This document shows, in pieces, positions 18,921-28,561 of a DNA stretch of 64,000 nucleotides (position 1 is the first letter of the stretch; each line of letters starts with the position of its first letter). The position numbers were made by a program, and so were the translations under genes. Location of the stretch: NCBI RefSeq assembly GCF_001683795.1, contig NZ_LIGX01000001.1, positions 1 through 64,000 on the forward strand, given 5' to 3'. The notes beneath the pieces are model-generated. The model saw only the letters and a program-made list of their open reading frames with translations, was not told the origin of the DNA and searched no databases. Origin of the DNA: Neoakkermansia glycaniphila (lineage in GTDB: Bacteria; Verrucomicrobiota; Verrucomicrobiia; Verrucomicrobiales; Akkermansiaceae).

Positions 18921-20446
18921 ATGACAGCAACATCCTTCCTGCGCACCTGCAGCCTCTTCCTTCTCGCGGCGGCCACATCCGCTGGAACTGGATCGGCGAC
19001 GAACACCTCAACAAGACAACCGACATCATCTACATGAACGCCTCCGTGGCTGCCGACGGCACCCTCACGGGCGTTTCCGATTTCCGCGCCACGAAATTCA
19101 ACGGCGTCACCTGGCTGAAAACCCATGCCGGGAGGGAAGGAGTCTTCGCCTTCAAGGGGCCCAAGGCCTTCATGTCCATCCCGGGAATCGTCCTCCCGCA
19201 GGATCTCAAGACATTCACCTTCGAAGCCTCCTATGCTCCGCAAGGCGCACAGAATGCCGAACTCATCCGCTCGGGCGATTTCCGCATCGCATGGAAGGGA
19301 GACACCCTCTCCATCCAGAACGGTGCAAACACCTATCAGGGCAGCATCCCCGCTGTACCCGCCGGGCAATGGGTGCAGCTTGGCTGCGTCGTCAAGGAAG
19401 GAATCCCGTCTCTCTTCGTGAACGGCAAAGCCGTCGCACTTCTACCCGGCCAGAGCCAGCCGCTCACAAGCATCGGCAATGCCACCCTCATCGGCTCCGG
19501 CTACACGGGCATGATGGATGAACTGCGCGTATGGAAGGAAGCACGCCCCGCCACGCGGCTGGGACGCGACATCTCCCCCACATGGGCGGACAGGCTGCTG
19601 TACTTCCACCTCCCTGCGGATACCAAGCGCAGCATGGGCGAAGACAAAGCCTCATGGGCATCCCAGATCGCATGGATTCGCTCCCGCCTTCGCAACCCCG
19701 CCGACCACATGGTACGGCTCGGCATCGCGGGCGGTGCATGGAAGGACATGCTCCGCGACCCGAAAGCCCGCCAGAAATTCGCCGGCGAAATCGCCTCCAT
19801 TGTCAACCGCTACAAGCTGGACGGCGTCGACCTCGACTTCGAATGGATCGAAGGCCCCTACAAGGGAGACCCTCCCGCCCGGCAATGGGACAATTACGCG
19901 GATCTCGCCCAGCGCATCCGCAAGGCTCAGCCGGACATGTGCTTCACCATCTCCCTACACGTCGTCTGCTACCGCATGCCGAAAAAGGGCATCGACGCCG
20001 TGGACTACTTCACCTTCCAGAACTACGGCCCCAGCTCCGCCCGCTACCCCTTCGACGACTTCACCCGCTCGCTGGCCGCCTTCCGCAAGCAAGGCTTCCC
20101 GGACAGCAAAATCATGCTCAGCGTCCCCTTCCAGGGCACGGGCGACGCCAAGGCCGATTCCGTACGCCTCTACAGCGACATCGTCGCACAGCACCCCAAC
20201 CTTCCGCCCACAGCAGACACCGCGGAATTCACCTATCCGGACGGCACCAAACGCAAAATGACCTTCAACGGCCCCGCCACCATCCGCAAAAAATGCGAAT
20301 ACGCCAAAGCGCAGAAACTGCGCGGCATCATGTACTGGGACATGGGCGGCGACGTGCGCACGGATGCCCGGAAAGGACAAACCGACTATCGGCACCCGAA
20401 GGCGCTCCTGCCCGTCATCAATGAAATTCTCAAGGGGCGCAGGTAA
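18921..20446 (+). CDS. GH18-family glycosidase, apparently frameshifted at the signal peptide
   Basis: The body (to 20446) is a GH18 TIM barrel with the catalytic DGVDLDFEW motif (DxxDxDxE, about nt 19818-19846) and a concanavalin-like insertion near the N-terminus (GVFAFKGPKAFMS to MMDELRVWKEA). Members cleave beta-1,4 links in chitobiose or N-glycan cores (endo-beta-N-acetylglucosaminidase). The body frame alone starts at 18878 without a signal peptide. ATG 18921, in another frame, encodes a clean signal peptide (MTATSFLRTCSLFLLAAATSA) and stops after 39 codons. A one-base deletion near 18965-18985 would explain this. Either the gene is broken, the sequence has an error, or frame switching occurs. 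Confidence 0.8.
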
Positions 20447-20525
20447 AAACGAAACGGCGCAGGCAAGCAATCAGGCGCACCCCGCCTCGCCCCCCATCAA
20501 AAAAAATCGAAGAAAAACATTTTTA

Positions 20526-20553
20526 TTGAACAATTTACCTTTTCACGTACACT
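20526..20553 (+). promoter_or_regulatory. Promoter of serpin 4, leaderless spacing
   Basis: TTGAAC (20526-20531), a 16-bp spacer and TACACT (20548-20553). The predicted transcription start falls at or within one base of the ATG at 20561, so the mRNA would be leaderless. Confidence 0.5.
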
Positions 20554-20560
20554 CTACTTT

Positions 20561-21745
20561 ATGGCAAACATCAACCAACTGCTCATTTGCTCCATGGTGG
20601 GTCTCGGCACAGCCTTCGCATCCGATGGACAAAAATTCGACATCGACCTCCTTCAGCAGGTTTCCAAAACCGCCAAGGGCAACGTTTGCATATCCCCCTA
20701 TTCGGCGGCATCCTGCCTCTCCCTGCTCACTCCGGGAGCCGGGGGCAACACGCTCAAGCAGATGCAGGCCGTACTTGGAGACACATCCGGCCTTGCCGCC
20801 ATCTCTGATACCACAGGACTCTCGCTCGAAACGGCCAACCGCGTCTACATCAACACCGATTTCCCCATCGCCCCGGCCTATGCCGCAGCCCTGCCGAAAG
20901 ACAGCGTGGTGAATATCGACTTCTCCGGGCAGCCCGATCCCTCCCGTCTCACCATCAACAAATGGGTGGAAGGAGTCACGCATGACCGTATCAAGGACCT
21001 GCTGCCTCCCAACAGCATCAACCCGATGACCCGCCTCGTCGCCGTCAATGCCATCTACATGAAAGACAAGTGGATGTCACCCTTCAAGGCGGCTCAGACG
21101 ACGAACCGCGATTTCAAGCGGGAAAACGGCGCCGTGAAACAGGTACCCACCATGTTCCAGTCCTCCATCCTCCCCTGCGTCGTCACCAAGGAATACAGTG
21201 CCATCTCACTGGATTACCGCCCCGGTGAAGGCAAAAACATCGAGGGCAAAACCATCGGCGCGATGATCGCCATCCTGCCGCCCGAAGGCGTCTCCGTGGA
21301 TGACTTCGTCCGCTCGCTCACGCCCGACTCGCTCTCCAACATCCGCAAATCGCTCAACAATGCGCGCAACACGGAAGGCGAGAAACCTACCGTCGAACTC
21401 TTCATGCCGAAATTCAAGTTCGAGGCGGACAGCGACCTCTCCGAACCCCTGAAAAACATGGGCATGGACGATGCCTTCGGCGAAAATGCCGACTTTTCGA
21501 AAATGACGACCACCAAGATGCCCCTGTACGTCTCGGCCGTGTACCAGAAATGCTTCGTCGCCGTCGATGAAGACGGCACGGAAGCGGCGGCAGCCACGGC
21601 CGCCGTCATGATGATGAGGAGCGCGATGGTTCCCAAAGAACGCATCAGCTTCGCGCTCGACCGCCCCTTCGTCTGGATGATCGTTCCCGACCGGGACTCG
21701 ACGGACTCCCCCGCCCTCTTCATGGGCATCGTCCGCGAACCGTAA
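20561..21745 (+). CDS. Exported serpin 4 with Arg-Ser reactive site
   Basis: A 394-residue serpin with signal peptide (about 1-21). The hinge DEDGTEAAAATAAV (336-349) is canonical, and counting from Gly339 as P15 places Arg353-Ser354 at P1-P1'. An Arg-Ser bond is the classical choice of serpins that inhibit trypsin- or thrombin-like proteases. The signature RPFVWMIVPD is intact. It is closely similar to serpin 2 through the body. A strong terminator follows. Confidence 0.93.
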   Translation: MANINQLLICSMVGLGTAFASDGQKFDIDLLQQVSKTAKGNVCISPYSAASCLSLLTPGAGGNTLKQMQAVLGDTSGLAAISDTTGLSLETANRVYINTDFPIAPAYAAALPKDSVVNIDFSGQPDPSRLTINKWVEGVTHDRIKDLLPPNSINPMTRLVAVNAIYMKDKWMSPFKAAQTTNRDFKRENGAVKQVPTMFQSSILPCVVTKEYSAISLDYRPGEGKNIEGKTIGAMIAILPPEGVSVDDFVRSLTPDSLSNIRKSLNNARNTEGEKPTVELFMPKFKFEADSDLSEPLKNMGMDDAFGENADFSKMTTTKMPLYVSAVYQKCFVAVDEDGTEAAAATAAVMMMRSAMVPKERISFALDRPFVWMIVPDRDSTDSPALFMGIVREP

Positions 21746-21776
21746 CCCGCCCGTTGCATCCATCAAACACTTTTCA

Positions 21777-21807
21777 GGAGACCGGACCGCTTCCGGTCTC
21801 CTTTTTT
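21777..21807 (+). terminator. Intrinsic terminator of serpin 4
   Basis: GGAGACCGGA pairs with TCCGGTCTCC across a short loop and is followed by TTTTTT. Confidence 0.85.
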
Positions 21808-22070
21808 GCGCGATCCCGCACCGCAAGCGGCCGCCCGGCACGAAAACAGCAGAAAAAGGCGCATAACGAACTCTCCTCCAACATTCAGAAAATGCACTCC
21901 CCGCCCCGCGCATTATACTTCATGCGACAACGGAACCCGCTTTTCCCTCCGGCCCGTTTTTTCGGGCTGGACAATCAGAAAAGCTTGTAGCATCATGTAG
22001 ACACACGACGGCAAGCTCGGTCTGCCATCGTGGCCGATATACATTCAACCGAGACCCAATTGACTTCGCC
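21808..22070. other. Intergenic region upstream of mutA
   Basis: About 260 bp with no gene. It contains a GCCCG-T6-CGGGC hairpin near 21953-21970. No cobalamin-riboswitch box and no clear promoter was recognised, although mutA product is B12-dependent. Confidence 0.4.
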
Positions 22071-24122
22071 ATGCAACAGGGAAATGAAAAACAGGCTTCG
22101 GAGGTCAGCTTCGAAGAGTTCGCACCCGCTACATACGCCGAATGGCGTGACGCTGCGGTAGAGGCGCTGAAAGGCGCCGATTTCGACAAAACACTTTTCA
22201 CCAAGCTTGTGGACGGGATTACTCTCAATCCCATCTATAACGCCGAGGACGTGAAAACCGCCATCGACGAGCCCGGGCAATTCCCGTACCGTCGCGGCAC
22301 GCGCCCGCTCGGCTACCGCTCCAAGCCGTGGGACATCGCCCAGGGCATCCAGGCATGCTCCCCCGAAGGCTTCAACAAGAAAGCCCTCGAAGAACTCTCC
22401 AAGGGAGGCACTGCCGTCAACATCACGCTCAACTGCAAGAAAGGCGTCAAACTCTCCAACCTCGCAGACTGGAACACGGCCCTGAAAGGCATCGACCTCG
22501 CCGCTACCCCCGTCTACGTCTCCCTCGGCTCCTGCGGCCTCGCCACGCTCTCCATGCTGGCGGAAGCTGCCAGGAACAACGGCTACGGCTCCAGGACCCT
22601 CAAGGGCGGCGTCCTCTTCGACCCGCTGGGCAAGCTCGTCATGAAAGGCAGCATCTGCGGCGGCATGGGCTTCTGCGGCGCCAAGAAACAAATGGCCTCC
22701 ATGATGAAATGGGCTCTCGCCAACACGACCGACGACTTCGCAACCATCGGCGTATCCGGCCTGCCCTACCATAATGCGGGAGCATCCGCCTTCGACGAAG
22801 TGGCCGCAATGATCGCCACCGCCGTCACCTACCTCCGCGCCATGGAAGCCGCCGGCTTCAGCGTAGACCAGGTCGCACCCCGCATCCGCTTCACCGTAGG
22901 CGTCGGTTCCAACCTCTTCCTTGAAATCGCCAAAATCCGCGCACTCCGCATGCTCTGGGCGCAGATCGTCGTCGCCTGCGGCGGCTCGGAAGAATCCGCC
23001 AAGATCAAACTGCACGCCGCCACCTCCTCCTGGACCATCTCCAAGGTCGACCCGTGGGTGAACATGCTTCGCGGCACGGCACAGGCCTTCTCCGCCGTCA
23101 TCGGCGGCGTGGACAGCCTCGACGTCACCCCCTTCGACGCCGGAGTGCGCCGTCCGGACGAATTCGCCCGCCGCATTGCCCGCAACGTCCAGCTCATCCT
23201 GCAGGGCGAATGCAACCTCGACAAAGTCGTGGACCCCGCAGGCGGCTCCTACTACATCGAAACCCTCACCGACGAAGTCGCCAGGGAATCCTGGAAACGC
23301 TTCCAGAAAATCGAATCCGAAGGCGGCATGGTCTCCGCCCTCAAAACGGGTTCCGTCCAGAAAGACATCAACGCCACCGCAGCCAAGCGCTTCGAATTCG
23401 CCGACCAGCGCCGCCAGACCTACGTCGGCGTCAACCGCTACGTCAACCTCGAAGAAAAACCGCTTGAAACCGGAGCATGCCCCGCCAAGGGTGCCGATGC
23501 AGGCGCACCGAAGTGCTGCCATGCCGATGCGGCCGAAGTCGCCCTTCAGGGAGACAGCGTGGAAGACGTAACCGCCGTACTCGGCTCCGCCACCACCTGC
23601 GGCATCCAGAAAGCCCTCGCAGGCATCTATGCATGCCCCGTCGGCATCACCGTCGAACCCCTCCCCGTGCGCCATGCCACGGAACGCTTCGAACGCCTCC
23701 TCGACAAAGCCGTCGCCTACCAGGCGAAGACGGGCAGCCGCCCGAAAGTCTTCCTCGCCACCATGGGCCCGCTGCGCCAGTACAAGGCACGCGCCGACTT
23801 CTCGCAGGACTTCCTGCGCGCCGGCGGCTTCGACACCATGTACCCCGCCGGATTCAAAACCGTGCAGGAAGCTGCGGACGCAGCCGTGAAGAGCGGCCTC
23901 GGCGCATGCGTCATCTGCTCCACGGACGACACCTACGGCGACATCGCACCCGAATTCTGCGCAGCCGTGAAGGCAGCCAAGCCGGACATGACCATCATGC
24001 TCGCCGGGTATCCGAAAGAACAAGTGCCTGCCTTCGAAGCAGCCGGAGTGGACATGTTCATCCATGTGCGCGCCAACTGCCACGATGTGCTCGACACCCT
24101 GCAGAACAAGCTCGGCATCTGA
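22071..24122 (+). CDS. mutA: Methylmalonyl-CoA mutase small subunit
   Basis: A 683-residue subunit of the heterodimeric B12 enzyme that interconverts succinyl-CoA and (R)-methylmalonyl-CoA, the key step of propionate formation in this type of gut bacterium. It has the mutase barrel (YRSKPWDIAQ, GLPYHNAGASAFDEVA, DPAGGSYYIE) and a C-terminal Rossmann domain. That domain has lost the DxHxxG cobalamin-ligand motif, as expected for the non-catalytic subunit. mutB follows after 49 nt. Confidence 0.95.
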   Translation: MQQGNEKQASEVSFEEFAPATYAEWRDAAVEALKGADFDKTLFTKLVDGITLNPIYNAEDVKTAIDEPGQFPYRRGTRPLGYRSKPWDIAQGIQACSPEGFNKKALEELSKGGTAVNITLNCKKGVKLSNLADWNTALKGIDLAATPVYVSLGSCGLATLSMLAEAARNNGYGSRTLKGGVLFDPLGKLVMKGSICGGMGFCGAKKQMASMMKWALANTTDDFATIGVSGLPYHNAGASAFDEVAAMIATAVTYLRAMEAAGFSVDQVAPRIRFTVGVGSNLFLEIAKIRALRMLWAQIVVACGGSEESAKIKLHAATSSWTISKVDPWVNMLRGTAQAFSAVIGGVDSLDVTPFDAGVRRPDEFARRIARNVQLILQGECNLDKVVDPAGGSYYIETLTDEVARESWKRFQKIESEGGMVSALKTGSVQKDINATAAKRFEFADQRRQTYVGVNRYVNLEEKPLETGACPAKGADAGAPKCCHADAAEVALQGDSVEDVTAVLGSATTCGIQKALAGIYACPVGITVEPLPVRHATERFERLLDKAVAYQAKTGSRPKVFLATMGPLRQYKARADFSQDFLRAGGFDTMYPAGFKTVQEAADAAVKSGLGACVICSTDDTYGDIAPEFCAAVKAAKPDMTIMLAGYPKEQVPAFEAAGVDMFIHVRANCHDVLDTLQNKLGI

Positions 24123-24171
24123 TCGGCACCCACCCCGGAACCATTAACAACAAAAACATTTCCATATTAAA

Positions 24172-26313
24172 ATGAGCAATATCCCCGATTTTGCCAACGT
24201 TGCCTACCCCGAAACGAAAACCGGAGCGGCAGCCCCCTCCCATGCATCCGATGCGTGGATGAGCAACGAACAGATCGCCATCGACCCCGTGTACGACCAG
24301 GCCGTCTACGGCGACTGCAAGCACCTCGGCTACACCGCCGGCATCGCCCCCTTCCTCCGCGGACCGTACGCCACCATGTACGTCGCCCGCCCCTGGACGG
24401 TGCGCCAGTACGCCGGTTTCTCCACCGCTGAAGAATCCAACGCCTTCTACCGCCGCAACCTCGCGGCGGGCCAGAAAGGCCTCTCCATCGCCTTCGACCT
24501 TGCCACCCACCGCGGCTACGACTCCGACCACCCGCGCGTCGTCGGCGATGTCGGCAAGGCCGGTGTGGCCGTCGACTCCATCCTCGACATGGAAATCCTC
24601 TTCAGCGGCATCCCCTTGGACAAAATGTCCGTCTCCATGACCATGAACGGCGCGGTCCTCCCGATCCTCGCCTTCTACATCGTGGCCGCAGAAGAACAGG
24701 GCGTCGCCCAGGAGCTGCTCACCGGCACCATCCAGAACGACATCCTCAAGGAATACATGGTGCGCAACACCTACATCTACCCGCCGGACCCCTCCATGCG
24801 CATCATCGCGGACATCTTCGAATACACCTCGAAGAACATGCCGAAGTTCAACTCCATCTCCATCTCCGGCTACCACATGCAGGAAGCAGGGGCCACCGCC
24901 GACCTCGAAATGGCCTACACCCTCGCCGACGGCCTCCAGTACGTCCGCGCAGGCATCAAGGCCGGTATCGACATCGACGCCTTCGCCCCCCGCCTCTCCT
25001 TCTTCTGGGCGCAGGGCAAGAACTACTTCATGGAAGTCGCCAAGATGCGCGCTGCCCGCGTCCTCTGGGCCAAAATCATCAAGCAGTTCAACCCGAAGAA
25101 CGCCAAATCCATGGCCCTTCGCACGCACTCGCAGACCTCCGGCTGGTCCCTCACCGAACAGGACCCCTTCAACAACGTCGCACGCACCTGCATCGAAGCC
25201 CTCGCCGCCTCCTGCGGCCACACGCAATCCCTGCACACCAACGCGCTCGACGAAGCCATCGCCCTGCCGACGGACTTCTCCGCCCGCATTGCACGCAACA
25301 CCCAGCTGCACCTGCAGGACGAAACCGGCATCTGCAAGGTCATCGACCCGTGGGGCGGTTCCTACTACGTCGAATACCTCACCAACGAACTCATCCGCAA
25401 GGGTTGGGAACACATTCAGGAAGTCGAATCCCTCGGCGGCATGGCCAAGGCCATTGAAACCGGCCTGCCCAAAATGCGCATCGAAGAAGCCGCCGCGCGC
25501 CGACAGGCAGCCATCGACTCCGGCAGTGAACCCATCGTCGGCGTAAACACACAACGCCTCGAACAGGAAGCCGAAATCGACATCCTTCAGGTGGACAACG
25601 ACGCCGTGCGCGGAGCCCAGATCGCCCGCCTCCAGAAACTCCGCGCCGAACGCGACGGAGCCGCCTGCGAAGCAGCCCTCGAAGCACTCTCCAAATGCGC
25701 CGAAACCGGCGAAGGCAACCTGCTCGACATGGCCATCAAGGCCGCCCGCGCCCGCGCCTCCCTCGGAGAAATCTCCCTCGCCCTCGAAAAGCACTTCGGC
25801 CGCCACAAGGCTCCGATCAAGCTCATCACCGGCGTCTACGGAGCTTCCTACGGCAAGGATCCCCTCATGGACAAAGTACGCAACCTCACCGACGAATTCG
25901 CCGAACGCGAAGGACGCCGCCCTCGCATCCTCATCGCCAAGATGGGTCAGGACGGCCACGACCGCGGCGCCAAGGTCGTCTCCTCCGCCTATGCCGACCT
26001 CGGCTTCGACGTGGACGTAGGCCCGCTCTTCCAGACCCCGGAAGAAACCGCCAAAATGGCCATCGAAAACGACGTGCACATCATCGGCATGAGCTCGCTC
26101 GCAGCAGGCCATAAAGTGCTTCTTCCCACGCTCATCGAAGAGCTCAAGAAGCAGGGTCGCCCGGACATCCTCGTCTTCTGCGGCGGCGTTATCCCCGCAC
26201 AGGACTACGGCTTCCTCCGCGAACACGGCGCACAGGCCATCTTCGGTCCGGGCACCAACATCCCGGCTGCAGCGGAAGAAATCATGGACGTGCTCAACAA
26301 GCACCTCGCCTGA
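24172..26313 (+). CDS. mutB: Methylmalonyl-CoA mutase large (catalytic) subunit
   Basis: A 713-residue catalytic subunit. The N-terminal part has the substrate-barrel motifs ([33 protein letters not shown]). The C-terminal cobalamin-binding domain has Asp594-Gly-His596-Asp-Arg-Gly599, where His is the lower axial ligand, then SSLAAGHK and GGVIP. Length is standard. Cotranscribed with mutA; a strong terminator follows at 26342. Epimerase and decarboxylase genes are not in the window. Confidence 0.97.
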   Translation: MSNIPDFANVAYPETKTGAAAPSHASDAWMSNEQIAIDPVYDQAVYGDCKHLGYTAGIAPFLRGPYATMYVARPWTVRQYAGFSTAEESNAFYRRNLAAGQKGLSIAFDLATHRGYDSDHPRVVGDVGKAGVAVDSILDMEILFSGIPLDKMSVSMTMNGAVLPILAFYIVAAEEQGVAQELLTGTIQNDILKEYMVRNTYIYPPDPSMRIIADIFEYTSKNMPKFNSISISGYHMQEAGATADLEMAYTLADGLQYVRAGIKAGIDIDAFAPRLSFFWAQGKNYFMEVAKMRAARVLWAKIIKQFNPKNAKSMALRTHSQTSGWSLTEQDPFNNVARTCIEALAASCGHTQSLHTNALDEAIALPTDFSARIARNTQLHLQDETGICKVIDPWGGSYYVEYLTNELIRKGWEHIQEVESLGGMAKAIETGLPKMRIEEAAARRQAAIDSGSEPIVGVNTQRLEQEAEIDILQVDNDAVRGAQIARLQKLRAERDGAACEAALEALSKCAETGEGNLLDMAIKAARARASLGEISLALEKHFGRHKAPIKLITGVYGASYGKDPLMDKVRNLTDEFAEREGRRPRILIAKMGQDGHDRGAKVVSSAYADLGFDVDVGPLFQTPEETAKMAIENDVHIIGMSSLAAGHKVLLPTLIEELKKQGRPDILVFCGGVIPAQDYGFLREHGAQAIFGPGTNIPAAAEEIMDVLNKHLA

Positions 26314-26341
26314 CGCGAAGCCTCCGCACAACGCACTTTCA

Positions 26342-26373
26342 CGCCCCCTGCCCCAACGGCAGGGGGCGTTTTG
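26342..26373 (+). terminator. Intrinsic terminator of mutAB
   Basis: CGCCCCCTGCC pairs with GGCAGGGGGCG and is followed by TTTTG. It is almost the same sequence as the terminator at 33052-33083, so near-identical hairpins bracket the metal-efflux operon. Confidence 0.9.
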
Positions 26374-26399
26374 CATCCGCCAGAGGCGGCACATCTCCT

Positions 26400-26588
26400 G
26401 CCACAGAGTCCACCGATTTGCCCGGATTCGAATATTTTGTATGGAAGCAGCGTTGCAGAAACAACGTACCAAGCCAAGGATGAAATCGGACTGGCGGAAC
26501 GCTCCGCACAAGAACACAACTGTTTGAATCATCAATAAAAACACGCATCTCCCTAATCAAAAATCAGTGCAATCTGTGGCTCTCTGTT
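26400..26588. repeat. About 190-bp repeat-like element, copy 2
   Basis: Starts with GCCACAGAGT followed by CGATTTGCCCGGATT and ends with AATCAGTGCAATCTGTGGC, roughly the inverse of its start. It resembles the element at 9287-9485 in start sequence, span and non-coding interior. Probably a dispersed intergenic repeat. Confidence 0.4.
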
Positions 26589-26653
26589 CAATCCTTGTCC
26601 ACACGGGGCAACTGAATGGCGAGCCGCCGCCCCTGTCATATTCGCCTTCCTGC

Positions 26654-26682
26654 TTGACAAGACGCTCGCCACTCTTTAGATT
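26654..26682 (+). promoter_or_regulatory. Promoter of the heavy-metal efflux operon, leaderless spacing
   Basis: TTGACA (26654-26659), a 17-bp spacer and TAGATT (26677-26682). The predicted start is near 26689-26690, only two or three bases before the ATG at 26692. Confidence 0.6.
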
Positions 26683-26691
26683 GATTCCTGA

Positions 26692-27120
26692 ATGACTGGA
26701 GTGCGGCGCTTCATCCTGATACTTTTGCCCATGCTGTTCGGAATACTCGGCAGTATGGGAATGGTCTCCGTGTGCCCGTGCCATGATGAAATCTTTCAGG
26801 ACACCTGCGCATGCAGCAGCAGCAATGCCACCTGCGACTCGCCTTCAGTGGCGATTGACGGCCAGCCTGCTCACCGATCCCTCATGGAGCACCATTGCTC
26901 CCACCAGCATCTGACCTCCGGAGACTGGAATGCTCCGGTCGCCTCGCCCGAAATTTCTGTACCCCGGCAACTCTGGTGCATTCCCCCTGCTTTCGCAGAA
27001 CCGTACCTCCATCTCTGCGCCCTGCCTCAGGAGGCGGACAGCGAAGTCTCCCTGCCCGACCCTCCGCTACGGGTCGTCTCACAGCCTTACACGGGGTACC
27101 TTACCCCCCTGTTGATTTAA
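26692..27120 (+). CDS. Small exported Cys/His-rich protein of the metal-efflux operon
   Basis: A 142-residue protein with an N-terminal membrane or signal segment (about 5-25). The next 50 residues are Cys- and His-rich (VCPCHDEIFQDTCAC, NATCDS, HHCSHQH), a composition suited to binding thiophilic or borderline metals. No family is recognised. It is the first gene of the operon, directly behind a sigma70-type promoter, and is followed by TolC-, CusB- and CusA-like genes. A periplasmic metal sensor or chaperone is plausible but unproven. Confidence 0.7.
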   Translation: MTGVRRFILILLPMLFGILGSMGMVSVCPCHDEIFQDTCACSSSNATCDSPSVAIDGQPAHRSLMEHHCSHQHLTSGDWNAPVASPEISVPRQLWCIPPAFAEPYLHLCALPQEADSEVSLPDPPLRVVSQPYTGYLTPLLI

Positions 27121-27262
27121 CGGTTGAATGCCTGCAGCCCTCCGGCACCATTGCCCGGAAGGCGCTTCCATGATGGCGCGCTGTGCGCCTCCATCCATTC
27201 AGGAAATCCATGCGATTCCTCCCGGCCACCGCCGGAAACCCATTCAAATCAACCAATACATC

Positions 27263-28549
27263 ATGTATAATATTGCACGCTATCTCGGCATGGGCGGCAT
27301 CGGATTGTTAGGCGCATGCGCCGTTTACAACAGCCGGCCCATCGACCTTGAGACCGAAACCTCCCAATGGGAGCAGACATCCCGATCCATCGGGAACCAG
27401 CCCGTCAACATGCATCAGGCCCGCCAGATCGGCCTCACGCTGAATCCGGAGCTCAACAAGGCCCGTCTGAAACTGGCCAACAGCAGCAACGCGGCCATCC
27501 AAGCAGGATGGTGGAACGACCCGTCCTTCTCATGGGATGTCCAGCAGGTGCTGAACGCCAACCATGCCAACATGGCGGGCGACCTCAGCTTCACCATCCC
27601 CGTCACCGGCCTTCCGGCTCTCGCCCGCAAAGTGGCGGAGCAGTACAAGGAAGCGGACTTCTGGGCCTTGCGCCAGAAAGAGCAGGAATTCCTCACCTCT
27701 CTGGATCAGGCATGGAGCGAACTCTCCATGTCGAAACTGCGCCAATCGCTCATCCGGGAAAGATTGCAGACCATGCAATCGGAAGCGGACAAGATCGAGA
27801 AACTGGTGAATGCCGGTGAAGCCGACTTCGCCACCCGCCAGTTGGCGGCTCAGCGTTTCAACGACGCGACGCGCGAGCTTCAAACCGTCACGGAAGCGGA
27901 ACAGGAACAGAAGCTGGCCCTGCTTCAACTGATGGGACTCCATGCCACCGCGCTGAACACCCTGAACTTCATCAACGATCAGACCCTCAGCATCCCGGCA
28001 GCCGTCTCCGCGCCATCGCCCGCCGCACTGGCGGCAGCACCCGGAATCAAAGCGCAACTGGCTTCATACGCCACCACGGAAACCCTGCTGAAAACGGAAA
28101 TCCGCAAGCAGTATCCCGAACTCCGGCTGGGGCCCTCCTTCACCCGCGACGACGGCGAGAACGAACTGGGACCGACCTTCGGCTTCGACATCCCGCTCTG
28201 GAACCGCAACCGGAAGGCCATCGCGGAATCCGGCGGTGCGCGTGACTCCGCCCGGCTCGAAACCGTCCAGGCGTGGCGCGCATCGCTCTTCAAGGCGGAA
28301 GAACTTGCAGCCAACCAGAAGCTCGTCACCGCCCACTGCCGAGCCGAACAGCAGCGCATGAATACATTCGCCGCCTCCGTGCAGACCATGGAGAAACTCT
28401 ATGCGCTCGGTGAAAGCACCCTTCCGGAAGTAGCGGAAGCGCGCCACCAGCTCTATGAAAGCCGACTGGCCTTTTTGAACAGCCTCGGCAAACTCCATTC
28501 CATTCAGGCGCAACTGCGCCACCTTGCCAACACCGACATTCAACCATAA
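27263..28549 (+). CDS. TolC/CusC-like outer-membrane efflux lipoprotein
   Basis: A 428-residue outer-membrane channel protein. The start at 27263 gives a lipoprotein signal (GGIGLLGACA), typical of the CusC/CzcC group. The two TolC repeats are visible as long helical, coiled-coil stretches (for example SDAWSEL-like segment, then EADKIEKLVNAGEADFATRQ) and the second-half motif GPSFTRDDGENELGPTFGFDIPLWNRNR. It forms the exit duct for the adaptor and pump encoded next. The open frame begins 45 codons earlier, without a signal sequence. Confidence 0.88.
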   Translation: MYNIARYLGMGGIGLLGACAVYNSRPIDLETETSQWEQTSRSIGNQPVNMHQARQIGLTLNPELNKARLKLANSSNAAIQAGWWNDPSFSWDVQQVLNANHANMAGDLSFTIPVTGLPALARKVAEQYKEADFWALRQKEQEFLTSLDQAWSELSMSKLRQSLIRERLQTMQSEADKIEKLVNAGEADFATRQLAAQRFNDATRELQTVTEAEQEQKLALLQLMGLHATALNTLNFINDQTLSIPAAVSAPSPAALAAAPGIKAQLASYATTETLLKTEIRKQYPELRLGPSFTRDDGENELGPTFGFDIPLWNRNRKAIAESGGARDSARLETVQAWRASLFKAEELAANQKLVTAHCRAEQQRMNTFAASVQTMEKLYALGESTLPEVAEARHQLYESRLAFLNSLGKLHSIQAQLRHLANTDIQP

Positions 28550-28561
28550 CCATTCGATACG

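Noticed and set aside
21808-22070. A B12 riboswitch before mutA
   Set aside because: None of the conserved aptamer segments seen at 42440-42575 is present on the plus strand here.
24058-26544. Long minus-strand frames opposite mutB (828 codons) and mutA (696 codons, 21993-24083)
   Set aside because: Same artefact: antisense of well-conserved enzymes with extreme composition and no recognisable family.
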